From Hamiltosporidium magnivora (Eukaryota; Microsporidia; Dubosqiidae), in NCBI GenBank assembly GCA_004325065.1, contig PITI01000015.1:1-37167 (forward strand): a stretch of DNA of 37,167 nucleotides. Reading direction: 5' to 3'. This document shows, piece by piece, positions 1 through 9,662 of this stretch. Made by a program: the position numbers and the translations under genes. Every line of letters starts with the position of its first letter. Position 1 is the first letter of the stretch. Under the pieces are notes generated by a model, which was given only the letters and a program-made list of their open reading frames with translations, was not told where the DNA came from and made no database searches.

Positions 1-719
1 AATTTTATAATTTATATTATATTTCTACTTAGAATCATATCTAAATGAACATTTAAATGAATAAACATACAAATTTCAAAGAGATTGTGATCGTATTTTT
101 GATCAATGGCCATTATTCACATTAAAAACCCAACGAAACAAGCTAAGAATGATTTCAGGTTTAGTATACTCCCATATAAAATTTCTATTAGAGCAGAGCC
201 TGGGAGAAATTCATTGGCTTTACAAAGTAAATTGATCTAATTTTTAAAAATTATAATGAATTACAACCGGTTGTTATAGATTATGCAACTTTATTTTTTA
301 AGTGAAGAAATTTGCTTCTAATAAAACAATTACAAACCCAATTCAATTCATATAATCTTGCTTAAGATATTAAGAATATATCGATAGAAATTATGATAAC
401 TTTATTCTTACAACTTGCGCAATACTTTTGACGCTTTATTTGTTAATAAAACATTAATTTTAATAGATAACTTACGTAATAATAGTAGATTAAACGTAGG
501 GAAATATGCGAACGAAAAACAAAAAATATATTCAAGTGAAGAGTCTAAAACAAATTAAATAGAGAACTTCATTTTTCATTTGTTTTTTGTTATTTTGACA
601 CATGATAGGTTTTAATTGGTTTTTGCTACTTTTAAAGTTATCCTATCGAGCTTTGCTTTGCCTTTTTAATCACTAAAAAACTCTTTCCTGTACGAAAATA
701 TATAATTTGTTTCTAAATA
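1..719. other. AT-rich spacer, no gene seen
   Basis: I see no open frame, RNA gene or clear repeat here. The right end runs into the E1 repeat copy, whose outer limit is not sharp. Confidence 0.5.
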
Positions 720-1395
720 ACTCCCATCTTAATAAGCAGGCTTAAAATTTCTGCAGTATTTTATCATTGGTTGATGGTTGTCGCAAAGCAAAATTAAGGA
801 AACGGAACGGGTAGATTGTATTTAAAATACGACATTTAATCAATGGTGCAATTAACCAAGTTCGTTTATAAGTGTTTAATGGTGTGTAATTGCAGTCCAA
901 AACTCACCAAGTGGTTCCTCGAGACCAGCAGCATTCCATTTGTTCTACATTTTTCGAATCCAATAAATTTTCAAGGAAAGTATATCTCAGAAAGTGACGT
1001 GGGAGCCATCAAGACATTGCAATCTCATATCAACAATTATAATCTTAAACTTAGATTAATGCCTTCTAAAAGGTATGTTATTTCATATTTTGTAGACGCT
1101 ACTCTTCAGACTCAAATGAGTAACATTAGGTTTCAGTTCTTTTACATAACATTTACCTTAGGTTTTAACTGCGGTTTTCAATCGAGTTCCATAAAAAACT
1201 ACAAAATAAATTTGTTAAAATTTTTCACAATTTTTTTAATTTTCTACTTCTCATACAAATTCAAATGGAACAACCTAACATTTAGTGTGGCTTTATTACA
1301 TTATAAATTCCAAACAAAATTTCCAAACCATTTCACATACTCATTGCCAAGCCGATAGGTTCTAATGTTTTTATCCTCGTCACATCTTTTTTTTT
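720..1395 (+). repeat. Dispersed family E, copy E1 (best preserved)
   Basis: This segment matches, by eye, four other places in the window: 8100-8545 (+), 12240-12910 (-), 21005-21680 (-) and 34895-35075 (+). The clearest shared blocks are AGTTCGTT near 860, GAATCCAATAAA near 955, TCATATCAACA near 1026 and CTCATTGCCAAGC near 1341. Similarity is strongest when the copies are read in the frame of the 843-1358 ORF, so the ancestral unit was probably coding. The ends were not resolved; no clean terminal repeats or target duplications were seen. Confidence 0.7.
843..1358 (+). CDS. Hypothetical protein of dispersed family E (171 aa)
   Basis: I do not recognise this protein. It is open for 516 nt in very AT-rich DNA and has an ATG start. 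Its sequence is echoed at protein level in the other four E copies, for example FPLTLHFMNPINF in E3 against IPFVLHFSNPINF here, and HINRYNL in E3 and E5 against HINNYNL. The C-terminal third is hydrophobic (about residues 95-140, FFYITFTLGF then FFTIFLIFYF) and could hold membrane segments. The TAG stop falls inside a stretch still alignable to E3, so this copy may itself be truncated. No upstream CCC motif is seen. It could be a living member of a mostly dead family, or a recently dead one. Confidence 0.45.
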   Translation: MVQLTKFVYKCLMVCNCSPKLTKWFLETSSIPFVLHFSNPINFQGKYISESDVGAIKTLQSHINNYNLKLRLMPSKRYVISYFVDATLQTQMSNIRFQFFYITFTLGFNCGFQSSSIKNYKINLLKFFTIFLIFYFSYKFKWNNLTFSVALLHYKFQTKFPNHFTYSLPSR

Positions 1396-1454
1396 TAACA
1401 TCACAATGACTTAGAATAAATATTTATTTAATATTTTAGATTTGCAATATAATC

Positions 1455-1598
1455 AAATACCTTTACCCTTTACATACTCAAGTCTTTACTTCTTTATCGC
1501 TTTATCCCCCTATCTCCGTATTCTTTTATCTTTCTAGTTCTTTATATTCTGCTCATTAAAAATATTTGTATTTGTTTATATATTTTTGTCCCTACAAT
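1455..1598 (+). promoter_or_regulatory. Pyrimidine-rich, CCC-containing 5' region of the deubiquitinase
   Basis: The + strand is C/T-rich here and carries several C runs (TACCCT near 1465, TCCCCC near 1505 and CCC at 1590-1592). The last CCC lies 7 nt before the ATG at 1599. A CCC-like motif just upstream of the start is a described microsporidian translation/transcription-start signature. It supports the ATG at 1599 over the in-frame ATG at 1566. Confidence 0.5.
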
Positions 1599-4199
1599 AT
1601 GGAATTCATCAATATCTCACTATTTAAAGAAACATGTGCCTACTGTTATACAGACGTATACGATCCACAAGGTATAATGGTGTGTAAATGTGGTATTTCA
1701 GTATGTCAAACCCATAAAAATTCACATTTATGGACAGAAGAACATATGATTATATATTTTATATTTGCCTTTAAAAAAGCAATGGAATCCAAAGAGTCAG
1801 AAAATGAAGAATTACAAAGTAAAGATTTTAAAAGGAATAATATTAAAAATGGTGATAATAATAATGAATTTAAAGATTTATTTGTTCATTCAACTATTTT
1901 AAGTCCCGATGAAATATATATTCTCGAAGAAAGTCTTAAAGAAATTTTAAGTAAAAATAAAAAAGAAGATAATATTCCATACGAAGATAAAACTAAGTGT
2001 ACTCACGTAGAAGAAATAGAATGGAAAGGGAGCTATAGACTAGGAAAGAAACTAAGAGAAGAAATGAAAGAAGAAATTAAAGAAGAAACAGAAGAGAAAA
2101 ATACGAAGAATGAAAACATTAAAGAAGAAATTGAAGAGAATAATACGAAGAATGAAAACATTAAAGAAGAAATTGAAGAGAATAATACCAAGAATGAAAA
2201 CATTAAAGAAGAAATTGAAGAGAATAATGAAAATATTAAAGAAGAAAATACCAATGATAACAAACTATTTAACCAACAGAATATCATAACTAAAAATGAT
2301 AATAAATGCACTGACTGTGAAATAACAACAAATACATGGTTATGCCTATCCTGTGGTTATATAGGCTGTGGTAGAAAACAATATGGTATTTCAGGTAACG
2401 GACATGCCTTAAACCACAATATTAATACAAATCATAATATATTTGTTAAAATAGAAACTATTAAAGGATTAGGAACAGGAGACTGTTATTGTTATAAATG
2501 TGACAATTATATTTATAATGAAATACTTGAAAATAAATTAAAAGATATAAATTTTTATACTTTTGGTAATTACAAGGGCACCGCAACTGAAACAGATCCA
2601 GTTGAAGATGGTACTATTAATGGAAAGGATAATATCTGTAAGGATAATGATAATCATATTGTTAATAAGGCTCATGCTATTAACACTATAAATAATAATG
2701 ATAACACTAGAAATACTAATATTAACACTATCAATACTGAACTTAACACTAGAAATAATAATGATAGCACTATCAATACTGACATTAATACTATAAATAA
2801 TGATAGTACTATAAATAATGATAACACTATAAATACTGATAACACTATCAATACTGGTGATAAAGACGGTTACTTGAAAAAATATGTTGGTATAAGAAAT
2901 ACAGGAGAAACGTGTTTTATATCAGCTGCACTTCAAATGATATGTAATGCTATTAAATATGAAGAAATAGATTGTGAAGATCATTTTGTTGGGTGTAGAA
3001 AAAATCCGTTAAAGTGTTTTGGATGTCAGTTTTTAAGATTAATTGGTGGTATGAAAAGTGGAAATAAAAATGTAATTTTTATTGATGATCTTATAAATGT
3101 ATTAAGAAATGGTGATTGGAGTACAGATGCTATGACTACTTGTGGGTGTGATAATTGTCCTAGATGTGGTACGTGTGAAGGTCACTGTGTAGAATGTGAT
3201 CCTGATATTGAATTCGGAAAATATAAGAAAAATCTTTCTTATCTGAGTACACAACTTTCTGGTCTTTTAAAAGGACAACAGGATGTTGTTGAGTTCGTTG
3301 AAATGTTTATGTCTTATTTACAAGAATATGAAAATTATAATTATTTTCCTAAGATTTCTAAGTATTTTAGAACTATAGTTGTTGTAGAATCGTACTGTAG
3401 TAGAGGTAATGGTATAAGTAGTAAATTAGAGGGTGTTAGTAATACTGATGATAACACCCCTGTTAAGGATACTATTATAAATACTGATATTAACACCCCT
3501 GTTAAGGATACTATTATAAATACTGATATTAACACCCCTGTTAAGGATACTATTATAAATACTGATATTAACACCCCTGTTAAAGATACTATATTAAATA
3601 CTGATGATAACACCCCTGTTAAAGACAGTCAATACAAATGTAATTATAAGCCTTCAATTAAAAGAGAAAATATTTTTATTTTTTCTTTTCCTTTTAAGGA
3701 AAAAGTAAGTGAAGGTATAAAAGAATGTTTTAAAGAAAGCAAAGAGAAGTGTGGGTGTGGAGGTGTTATTACTACAAGAAGGAGTATAATAAATCCTGCG
3801 TTAAATATGCTTTTACATGTGGATAGGGTTATATTAACTGATAAGGGTGTTATTAAGGTAAATGATGGTCTTTCTGTTGATAAATATGATATAGGGTGTT
3901 ATTATAAAGATATTAGTGAATTTGGTGTTAGTAATGTAAAGGATATAATTTCTACAGATATTGATGAGCGGGGGTATCGTCGTTTTTATGAAGAAGAAGA
4001 AAAGGGTATTTTAAAAAGTGTTGGTAAGACTAATTATTTATGGAAATCTTCTGTGTGTCATTTTGGAGAAAAGACTTTAAGTGGTCATTATGTTTGGGTG
4101 GTTGGTGATGAAGAGATTGTGGTTGTCAATGACAGTAGTGTTAAGAAAGGAGATTCAGATGTTGTAGGACAGTCTTTTCTTTTATGTTATAGTGTTTAG
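1599..4199 (+). CDS. UBP14: Ubiquitin carboxyl-terminal hydrolase, Ubp14/USP5 (isopeptidase T) type
   Basis: This is a cysteine protease that removes ubiquitin; the Ubp14/USP5 family disassembles free polyubiquitin chains for the proteasome pathway. From the ATG at 1599 (866 aa) the order is as follows. A Cys/His finger lies at about residues 13-49 (CAYC, CKC, C, H). A classical ZnF-UBP lies at about 237-306 (CTDC, WLCLSCGYIGCGR, GNGHALNH, CYKC). The catalytic domain begins with the Cys box GETCF (Cys439), continues with GQQDVVEF near 559, and ends with the His box SGHYV (His830) and NDSS (Asp845). Two ZnF-UBP-like fingers before the UCH domain point to Ubp14/USP5. I see no UBA domains; three repeat blocks occupy linker positions (about 161-216, 348-422, 615-676). 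The Cys box has Glu where Asn is usual (GNTC becomes GETC). An in-frame ATG at 1566 would add 11 residues. Confidence 0.92.
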   Translation: MEFINISLFKETCAYCYTDVYDPQGIMVCKCGISVCQTHKNSHLWTEEHMIIYFIFAFKKAMESKESENEELQSKDFKRNNIKNGDNNNEFKDLFVHSTILSPDEIYILEESLKEILSKNKKEDNIPYEDKTKCTHVEEIEWKGSYRLGKKLREEMKEEIKEETEEKNTKNENIKEEIEENNTKNENIKEEIEENNTKNENIKEEIEENNENIKEENTNDNKLFNQQNIITKNDNKCTDCEITTNTWLCLSCGYIGCGRKQYGISGNGHALNHNINTNHNIFVKIETIKGLGTGDCYCYKCDNYIYNEILENKLKDINFYTFGNYKGTATETDPVEDGTINGKDNICKDNDNHIVNKAHAINTINNNDNTRNTNINTINTELNTRNNNDSTINTDINTINNDSTINNDNTINTDNTINTGDKDGYLKKYVGIRNTGETCFISAALQMICNAIKYEEIDCEDHFVGCRKNPLKCFGCQFLRLIGGMKSGNKNVIFIDDLINVLRNGDWSTDAMTTCGCDNCPRCGTCEGHCVECDPDIEFGKYKKNLSYLSTQLSGLLKGQQDVVEFVEMFMSYLQEYENYNYFPKISKYFRTIVVVESYCSRGNGISSKLEGVSNTDDNTPVKDTIINTDINTPVKDTIINTDINTPVKDTIINTDINTPVKDTILNTDDNTPVKDSQYKCNYKPSIKRENIFIFSFPFKEKVSEGIKECFKESKEKCGCGGVITTRRSIINPALNMLLHVDRVILTDKGVIKVNDGLSVDKYDIGCYYKDISEFGVSNVKDIISTDIDERGYRRFYEEEEKGILKSVGKTNYLWKSSVCHFGEKTLSGHYVWVVGDEEIVVVNDSSVKKGDSDVVGQSFLLCYSV
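2079..2246 (+). repeat. 42-bp tandem repeat inside the deubiquitinase gene
   Basis: About four units encode a 14-residue acidic repeat (consensus KEEIEENNTKNENI), with unit starts at 2079, 2121, 2163 and 2205. The last unit is degenerate. It lies between the two zinc fingers and is predicted to be a charged linker or coiled coil. Confidence 0.9.
2640..2865 (+). repeat. Asn/Thr/Ile low-complexity coding block
   Basis: Irregular repeats of short units such as NTINTD and NNDSTI separate the ZnF-UBP from the catalytic Cys box. The DNA is built from AATACTGATAAC-like words. Confidence 0.85.
3441..3626 (+). repeat. 39-bp tandem repeat inside the catalytic domain
   Basis: Units begin at 3462, 3501, 3540, 3579 and 3618 and encode the 13-residue repeat VKDTIINTDINTP. 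Most junctions contain TTAACA-CCCC-TGTTAA, a perfect 6-bp inverted repeat around a CCCC loop. The block is an insertion within the UCH domain fold. Confidence 0.92.
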
Positions 4200-5169
4200 T
4201 ATGAAAGATTTGGATTTATAGTAAATATTTCATTTGTTTAAAGAGTATGAAAATAAAAGAATGATATAAACTCTGTCTTGCTTTTCACTTGATTTTTCAT
4301 TTTTTTTGTACTTTATTTTTCTTGTTATTTTAGATTTCTCTTTAATTTATTATTCTTTCTTTCTTTTATTGTTCTTCTTTGTATTTATAATGAATACTTT
4401 GATTTTGGTAAATTTTTCCTGCTCTTTGGATTATTTATGTGATAAATAATTGCTTAACACACTATTCAACGAAAATTTGTGTTTGTAATGAAGCTTTGTG
4501 TCTCTAGAGTCTTTTTATGACGCATAGTAATGCCTTTTTTAAACACTTTTTGGCATTTGATCTTAAATCATTCATTTTTGTTCATCAAAGTAATCAATTT
4601 CGACTCTTTTTTTTTTATGGATCATATATTTAATTTAGGTCAGTGTTTTATACATATAGAAGCTCCTTAAGTTATTGTTCGTATTTATTTACAATACTGT
4701 TTAAAGTTATCACATATATAAGTCTCTTATCTTAAACTTATTAATATGATCTGATTGGTGGCTCAATAAATCAAAATTCTTTCTATTTTTTAGTTTTTAC
4801 TAATATAAATCCAATCCGTGAAGTTATTCCAATATCGATTAGAGTATTCATATTTAATTCTGTATCAGATAAAAAAATATTTGATTAATTACTTAGAACC
4901 AAGGATCTCGTTAAAATACTGGTATCTACTCTTAGTTTCATTTATTAATTTCAAAAAATTTCTTTTATCATGTGACTATTGGTTCGTTTTTAGGCCTTTA
5001 AATATATCTTTGTAAGAGAAATGTGGGTCTATACTGATCCTTTTTTGGTATTGGGTCTAATATGATCATGTCTGTTATTTTTTTCAAAATCAAATGGAGA
5101 ATATTTACCTTATTTTATAGAGTTTCCACGGTTTAAGACATTTTTATTTATTTTGAGATACATTTAATC
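4200..5169. other. Gene-free spacer
   Basis: AT-rich sequence downstream of the deubiquitinase. The only open frame (4818-5015, + strand) begins with GTG and has no recognisable content. Nothing else was supported. Confidence 0.5.
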
Positions 5170-5850
5170 TTGGATTTACAAAAAACCGCTTTTTTCGTGG
5201 CCGTGGCTTGAATTCTCTTTCATAAGTATTTCCCAAAAGCTTCTGATATCAATTTAATTATTTCTACAGTAAATAACTTTGAATGTAATTATATTTCTTT
5301 TTATTCTTACATATTCAAAGGTAAATATTTTTCTAATTTTTCACTCGTAATATCATTTTGTATATCGAGCCAAATTTCAATACCGTTTTTTAATCGTACA
5401 AAATGTGCATCTGTCTACTTTTATCTTTTCAAGATTATGGATTTATGACTAAATTTTCTAAGAATCTGAAAAGCCTAGGATTTTAAAAGCATTTTTTGGA
5501 TTTGCAAACCAGACATTATGAGTTTTTTTTAAAATTAAATTTAAGTAAGTACGCCTTGGTTGATTCTGGTCAGAATTACATCTTTTCTTACCAAAACTAC
5601 AATAGAATATCATCTAGCTTAAAAATTTGCGGATATAAGTCGAATTAGATTTATTTGATGGTTTATCCAGAATATTACGCCCAAAAAAATTTGCTACATT
5701 AAATTTCTATCTTAAAGTCGTTTCATTGAGAGGCATAGACATCTCTTTTTCTTTCATAAATGAACCTATATTGGTTTTTTTTGTTATCTCTTACTATTCC
5801 TAAGTATTTCCAACGAAAATGTCATCCAAAAAATTGCATTTATGAACAAA
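5170..5850 (-). mobile_element. Decayed Ty3/gypsy-like pol (RT palm to RNase H)
   Basis: Reading the minus strand and hopping frames, the motifs come in Ty3/gypsy order. The RT box FLDDIFVGNT lies at about 5805-5832. A thumb-like NFFGRNILDKP lies near 5660-5690, and the connection block has LILKK near 5530 and NAFKIL near 5480. An RNase H block follows at about 5185-5280 (TVEIIKLISEAFGKYL then TATKKAVF, compare the family patterns T-x-E-K-E-x-LA-x-V-x-A-x-x-KF and TDHKAL). Spacings are close to those usual for the family. Many stops and frame changes make it a relic. Each motif alone is weak; the ordered series is the evidence. Confidence 0.5.
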
Positions 5851-6980
5851 ACTTGAGTTTGATTGTAATTATATTTCATAATTTATTTAATAATATAACA
5901 GATGATTTTATTCAAAGAAATTTTTCATAGAAAAATTGGGTAAATAGTATAATGTTAAGGTTTGAATTGTTAAGAGAGATATATTTTTCAATTCAATATT
6001 TTCTATAAAACTTACTTAAATTCTAACAGGTTGAGGAAGGATAACCACATTTAAAAATATTTGCTTGCTAAGGAGTGAGTGAAAATAGTGTGGAAATCAT
6101 TGAAGGCATTTTGTTAGGATATAAGGACACCGGATTTATAAGAAGATTCTATAATTCCGAGGGATAACAGATTAAAAGAAACAAATTTAAAACATTTTTT
6201 TGTTCATTCTCGACTCTGAGAGGTAAAAGAGGAACGGAATGAATAAATAAGATAGATTTACCAATTAAGGTAAAGAAATATTAAGAAAACACTTATATTC
6301 TATCACAATTTGTCAATTTCAAAATTAAGATAAAAATATTTTTTTTAATTTAATTAATTAGGAGTCCGAACATTCGAATAAAGAAATATTTAAAAGTGTC
6401 ATACAAGAAATGTAAATTACATAGATGAAGTTCTTTTATAACGGAATGCTTTTAAATGACTAAATCTATCAAAAATAATTATGTTCTTTAGGAATTACAA
6501 GAATATTATGAAAATATCATTTCTTTAATAAGAAAGAAGAAATATCGTGTTAGAAATGTATAAATTGTCCCAATAAATCCATTTTATATACATTTTTAAA
6601 CGAATAAATACAATAAAAAGCGAAAAAGATCGAACAAATTCATTTTAGAAATAATTTGTTGGATCTATCTTACCGTTAAAATAAATTTTAGTTTATAAAT
6701 TTTTAATTTAGTAAATTTGAAATTGAATTGTGGTTTTGATTCTATTTGTGTATAAGATCAATATATCAGTAGAATTTTATTGTAAAATTCCTTTTATAAG
6801 AGGTTTAGTGCTAAGATACAGAATAAATAATCGTGAAGAATTATTATTGATACATTTTTTTTGGGCGTATGAATTAAACGGCAAATTTAGTTTGTAATTT
6901 ACTTAGTATATTGGAAAAGGGTGATATCTTAAGAGTTTCAAGAGCTATAAATAGAGTATGAATAGTTGATAAACTCAAGG
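5851..6980. other. Gene-free spacer
   Basis: AT-rich sequence with no supported gene. It lies between two retroelement relics on opposite strands, so older pieces of them may extend into it, but I found no further motif. Confidence 0.4.
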
Positions 6981-7075
6981 GATGCTAAATTAATTGAAAG
7001 ACGATATCTAATGTCATGCAATGACTATGCTGACGACCATGACGAATTTATTAGATAAAACGAATTAGGTATATG
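6981..7075 (+). mobile_element. Remnant of a retroelement integrase H2C2 zinc-finger region
   Basis: One + frame reads IERRYLMSCNDYADDHDEFIR-like sequence in two adjoining parts: IERRYLMSC, then NDYADDHDEFIR, then a stop, then ELGIC. This resembles the end of the integrase zinc-binding region of Ty3/gypsy elements (pattern I-x-R-R-Y-x-W-P-G-M-x-x-D-V-x-E-F-I-R-x-C-x-x-C). The His pair upstream is not clear. The piece is short; an alternative reading of YADD as an RT box fits its surroundings less well. Confidence 0.35.
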
Positions 7076-8099
7076 TGTTTGAAAATTAATTCTGTTTTTT
7101 TATATGATTACTTTATATAACCGGATATGTTTAAAAAAAATATATGTGTAGGTTTAAAGTATCATTTGATGAGAAATATAAATTTAATTTTAAGATCAGA
7201 TTTGGGCATAAAGTTTGTACATTAGATATCCTCACGAGATGCCATAACAAATGAATATCACTTCATAACGATTTTAAAGGCTAGAAAAAGTCATAAGTAA
7301 ATATTTTTAACAACGATCTTGTCACCATAGTATGTTTTCTGGTTTTAATTAGTAATTAAAGTGTAAACTTATCAATTAGGGCGAAAAAAGTAATATGTTT
7401 TCACAAATATTGTATATTTAAAGCAAATTTATGTAAAGAACTAAAATTTATTGTCATTTAAGCGGCTCAAAAAGCATTTGATTTTCATTTTTAAGATCAA
7501 AAATAAAAAAGCCACAAATTAGAAAATATAAAAAGTATAAGATTTTTCTTATGACTAAAGTTCTATTTATTTAAACAGACGAGATGGATTGTGCATATTT
7601 TATAGCTTCGATTTGAATGTAAATATAATATCTTAAAACCAGTTTATTATTAGCATATGGTATTCCAAGGTATCTTAATCGAAGAAAAACATTACAGCCT
7701 TAGGATAGCTAAAAAGGTTAATATTTTGCCATTGAAATAAGTCAAACCGCATTACTATAAATTATCTTGAAAAAATGATAACCCAATTAGTTGTTTTATG
7801 GTGCAGTATTAAAAAGATAATTGATGAATTTAATTTAGGAGATTGGTACTTTTAATCAATACAAAGGCAAAAAAATTTGCAGAGAGAAAGCATTAGTAAG
7901 ATAACGGATAATCTTTGTCAGTATTAAGCAGATAATGAAAAACATACACACCATAAATAAAGATTCCATAGCTACATTTTGCTTCGCATATTTTATTAAA
8001 TGATCATGTTCTTTCTGCAGTTCTGGTTTTTCGTAGGTAACAACTTTTCATGCTACATGATAATTCCTTAGAGGCCTAAATATAAAAGCGTTTCTGCAA
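7076..8099. other. Gene-free spacer
   Basis: AT-rich sequence with no open frame of note. An integrase core might be expected here if the 6981-7075 call is right, but I could not find one. Confidence 0.4.
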
Positions 8100-8545
8100 A
8101 AATATACTTGGAATCAATTTAATTAATAAGGTGGCGTCCTGTGTTCGTTAATGTTATTCTCTAGGTAGAAAATATAAGGTTAACTTCACCTTGGGCTCCT
8201 CAAAGACTCGCAGAATCCTTTTATACTTTATATTTTTTGAATCAAATGAACAAACACCAGAGATATATATTTAGATCCCTAGATGGTATACCTAGGCATT
8301 TTAATATAATATCAATATATATGACCTGGTGTTGTGCCTTCTTGGCTTTTTAGGATGCATATATTGGTTTGTATCTTTAGGCGCCGATTCTTCTTGTCCA
8401 TGCGAGTAATCTTAAATCACCATGCTTTCCCACGAAAATTACTTAACACTTCTCGCTGTGGTTTTAAAAGCTGCTACGTGAAAAAAAAACCCGAAAAATA
8501 TATAAAAGAAAATTTTCATTATTTTATAGGTTTTCTCTAAATGTA
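8100..8545 (+). pseudogene. Dispersed family E, copy E2 (degenerate)
   Basis: This segment aligns with E1 in the same orientation. Shared blocks include GTTCGTTAATG near 8142, GCTCCTCAAAGAC near 8192, a TTTTTGAATC stretch near 8236, and the MPS codons near 8334. Its 68-residue open piece (8334-8540, non-ATG start) has MPSWLF against MPSKRY in E1 and CGFKSCYVKK against CGFQSSSIKN, so the similarity is at protein level. Upstream parts contain stops. No function is known. Confidence 0.55.
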
Positions 8546-9662
8546 AAATTCTCAAGGGCAGGCGAAAAAAATATTATTTACAGCCTGATAAACACCTAAG
8601 TAGTCATTTTCGCATCAAGTTACTCAATCATAACCATTGAGATATTTTCTAGAAGTTTATCTTGCCATAGGAATTATTGTCTTGAAACAATATTTTTTTT
8701 TAAATTTAATTTTATTTATCAAAATATAGGATAAATTCGAATTGTAAAATATGTTTTAGGGATTTCATACTCAGGCATTATTGATCCAAGGTTAACCATT
8801 ATTTATATCATATCTCGGATTTTTGCTTTTGTGAAATATATTTTTACGTTCATTTCCTAAACCGTATAATCTATAGGATTGGACAAATCAACCGTCCTAT
8901 GAACCAAAGAAGATGCGAAAACGTTGAATTATTAATTTAAATCTCTAAATAATTTAAGAATTGTTTACATCGATTTTTTTTATTTTTTTAACAATTGGTT
9001 ACTTTTTTATTTTTATGAAGTTAATATTTTATACATTTTTTTCTTAAATTTTCTAAATAATGATTTCACGGGGAAAATTAAGCTTTATACTATAATTTTT
9101 AATTTTTTTCCAATTTTGAAAATACGTTGGGAGAGAATTGAATCTATAGAACTTAATAATATATTGCTTTTATCAAAAAAAATATTTTAAGATGATGGTT
9201 GAAACCCTAATGTTATTCTCTAAATAGATAAATAAAAAATAAACATTGGTATGGTATTAAAATGTGCTACAATTATTGAATACATCATAATTAACTCGTT
9301 TTAATATATTTGAGTTCATATTATCACCTTATTTGCCAAATATTACAAGTGAATAAATAGCATCTCGTTTAATTGTCAATATATAAAATAAAAAATTTTA
9401 AATGTTTATTTAAGATAAAATTAAACATTCGATAATATTAATATTGTTTTTTGGGATGACTTTTGTATGATTTAGAAAAAAACGATTGTAATTTGTTTAT
9501 ATTTGTAGTATTGCTTTAAAACGACCTACATAAATAAGGTTTGGCGGATTTATACTTAATTTACTTAATAAAAAATAAACTGCTCAAAATAAAATTAAAT
9601 TTTAATGTAATCAAATTTGCACAAATATCTAAATGATTTATTTTTAATTAAATATTATTTAA
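8546..9662. other. Gene-free spacer
   Basis: AT-rich sequence downstream of copy E2 and of the 3' end of the leucine-rich-repeat pseudogene. Nothing supported. Confidence 0.5.

Noticed and set aside
2033..2311. Minus-strand Ser/Phe-rich ORFs at 2033-2311 and 3341-3613
   Set aside because: They are opposite-strand products of the deubiquitinase tandem repeats.
4818..5015. 65-aa + ORF
   Set aside because: GTG start, low-complexity AT translation, no homologous copy in the window.
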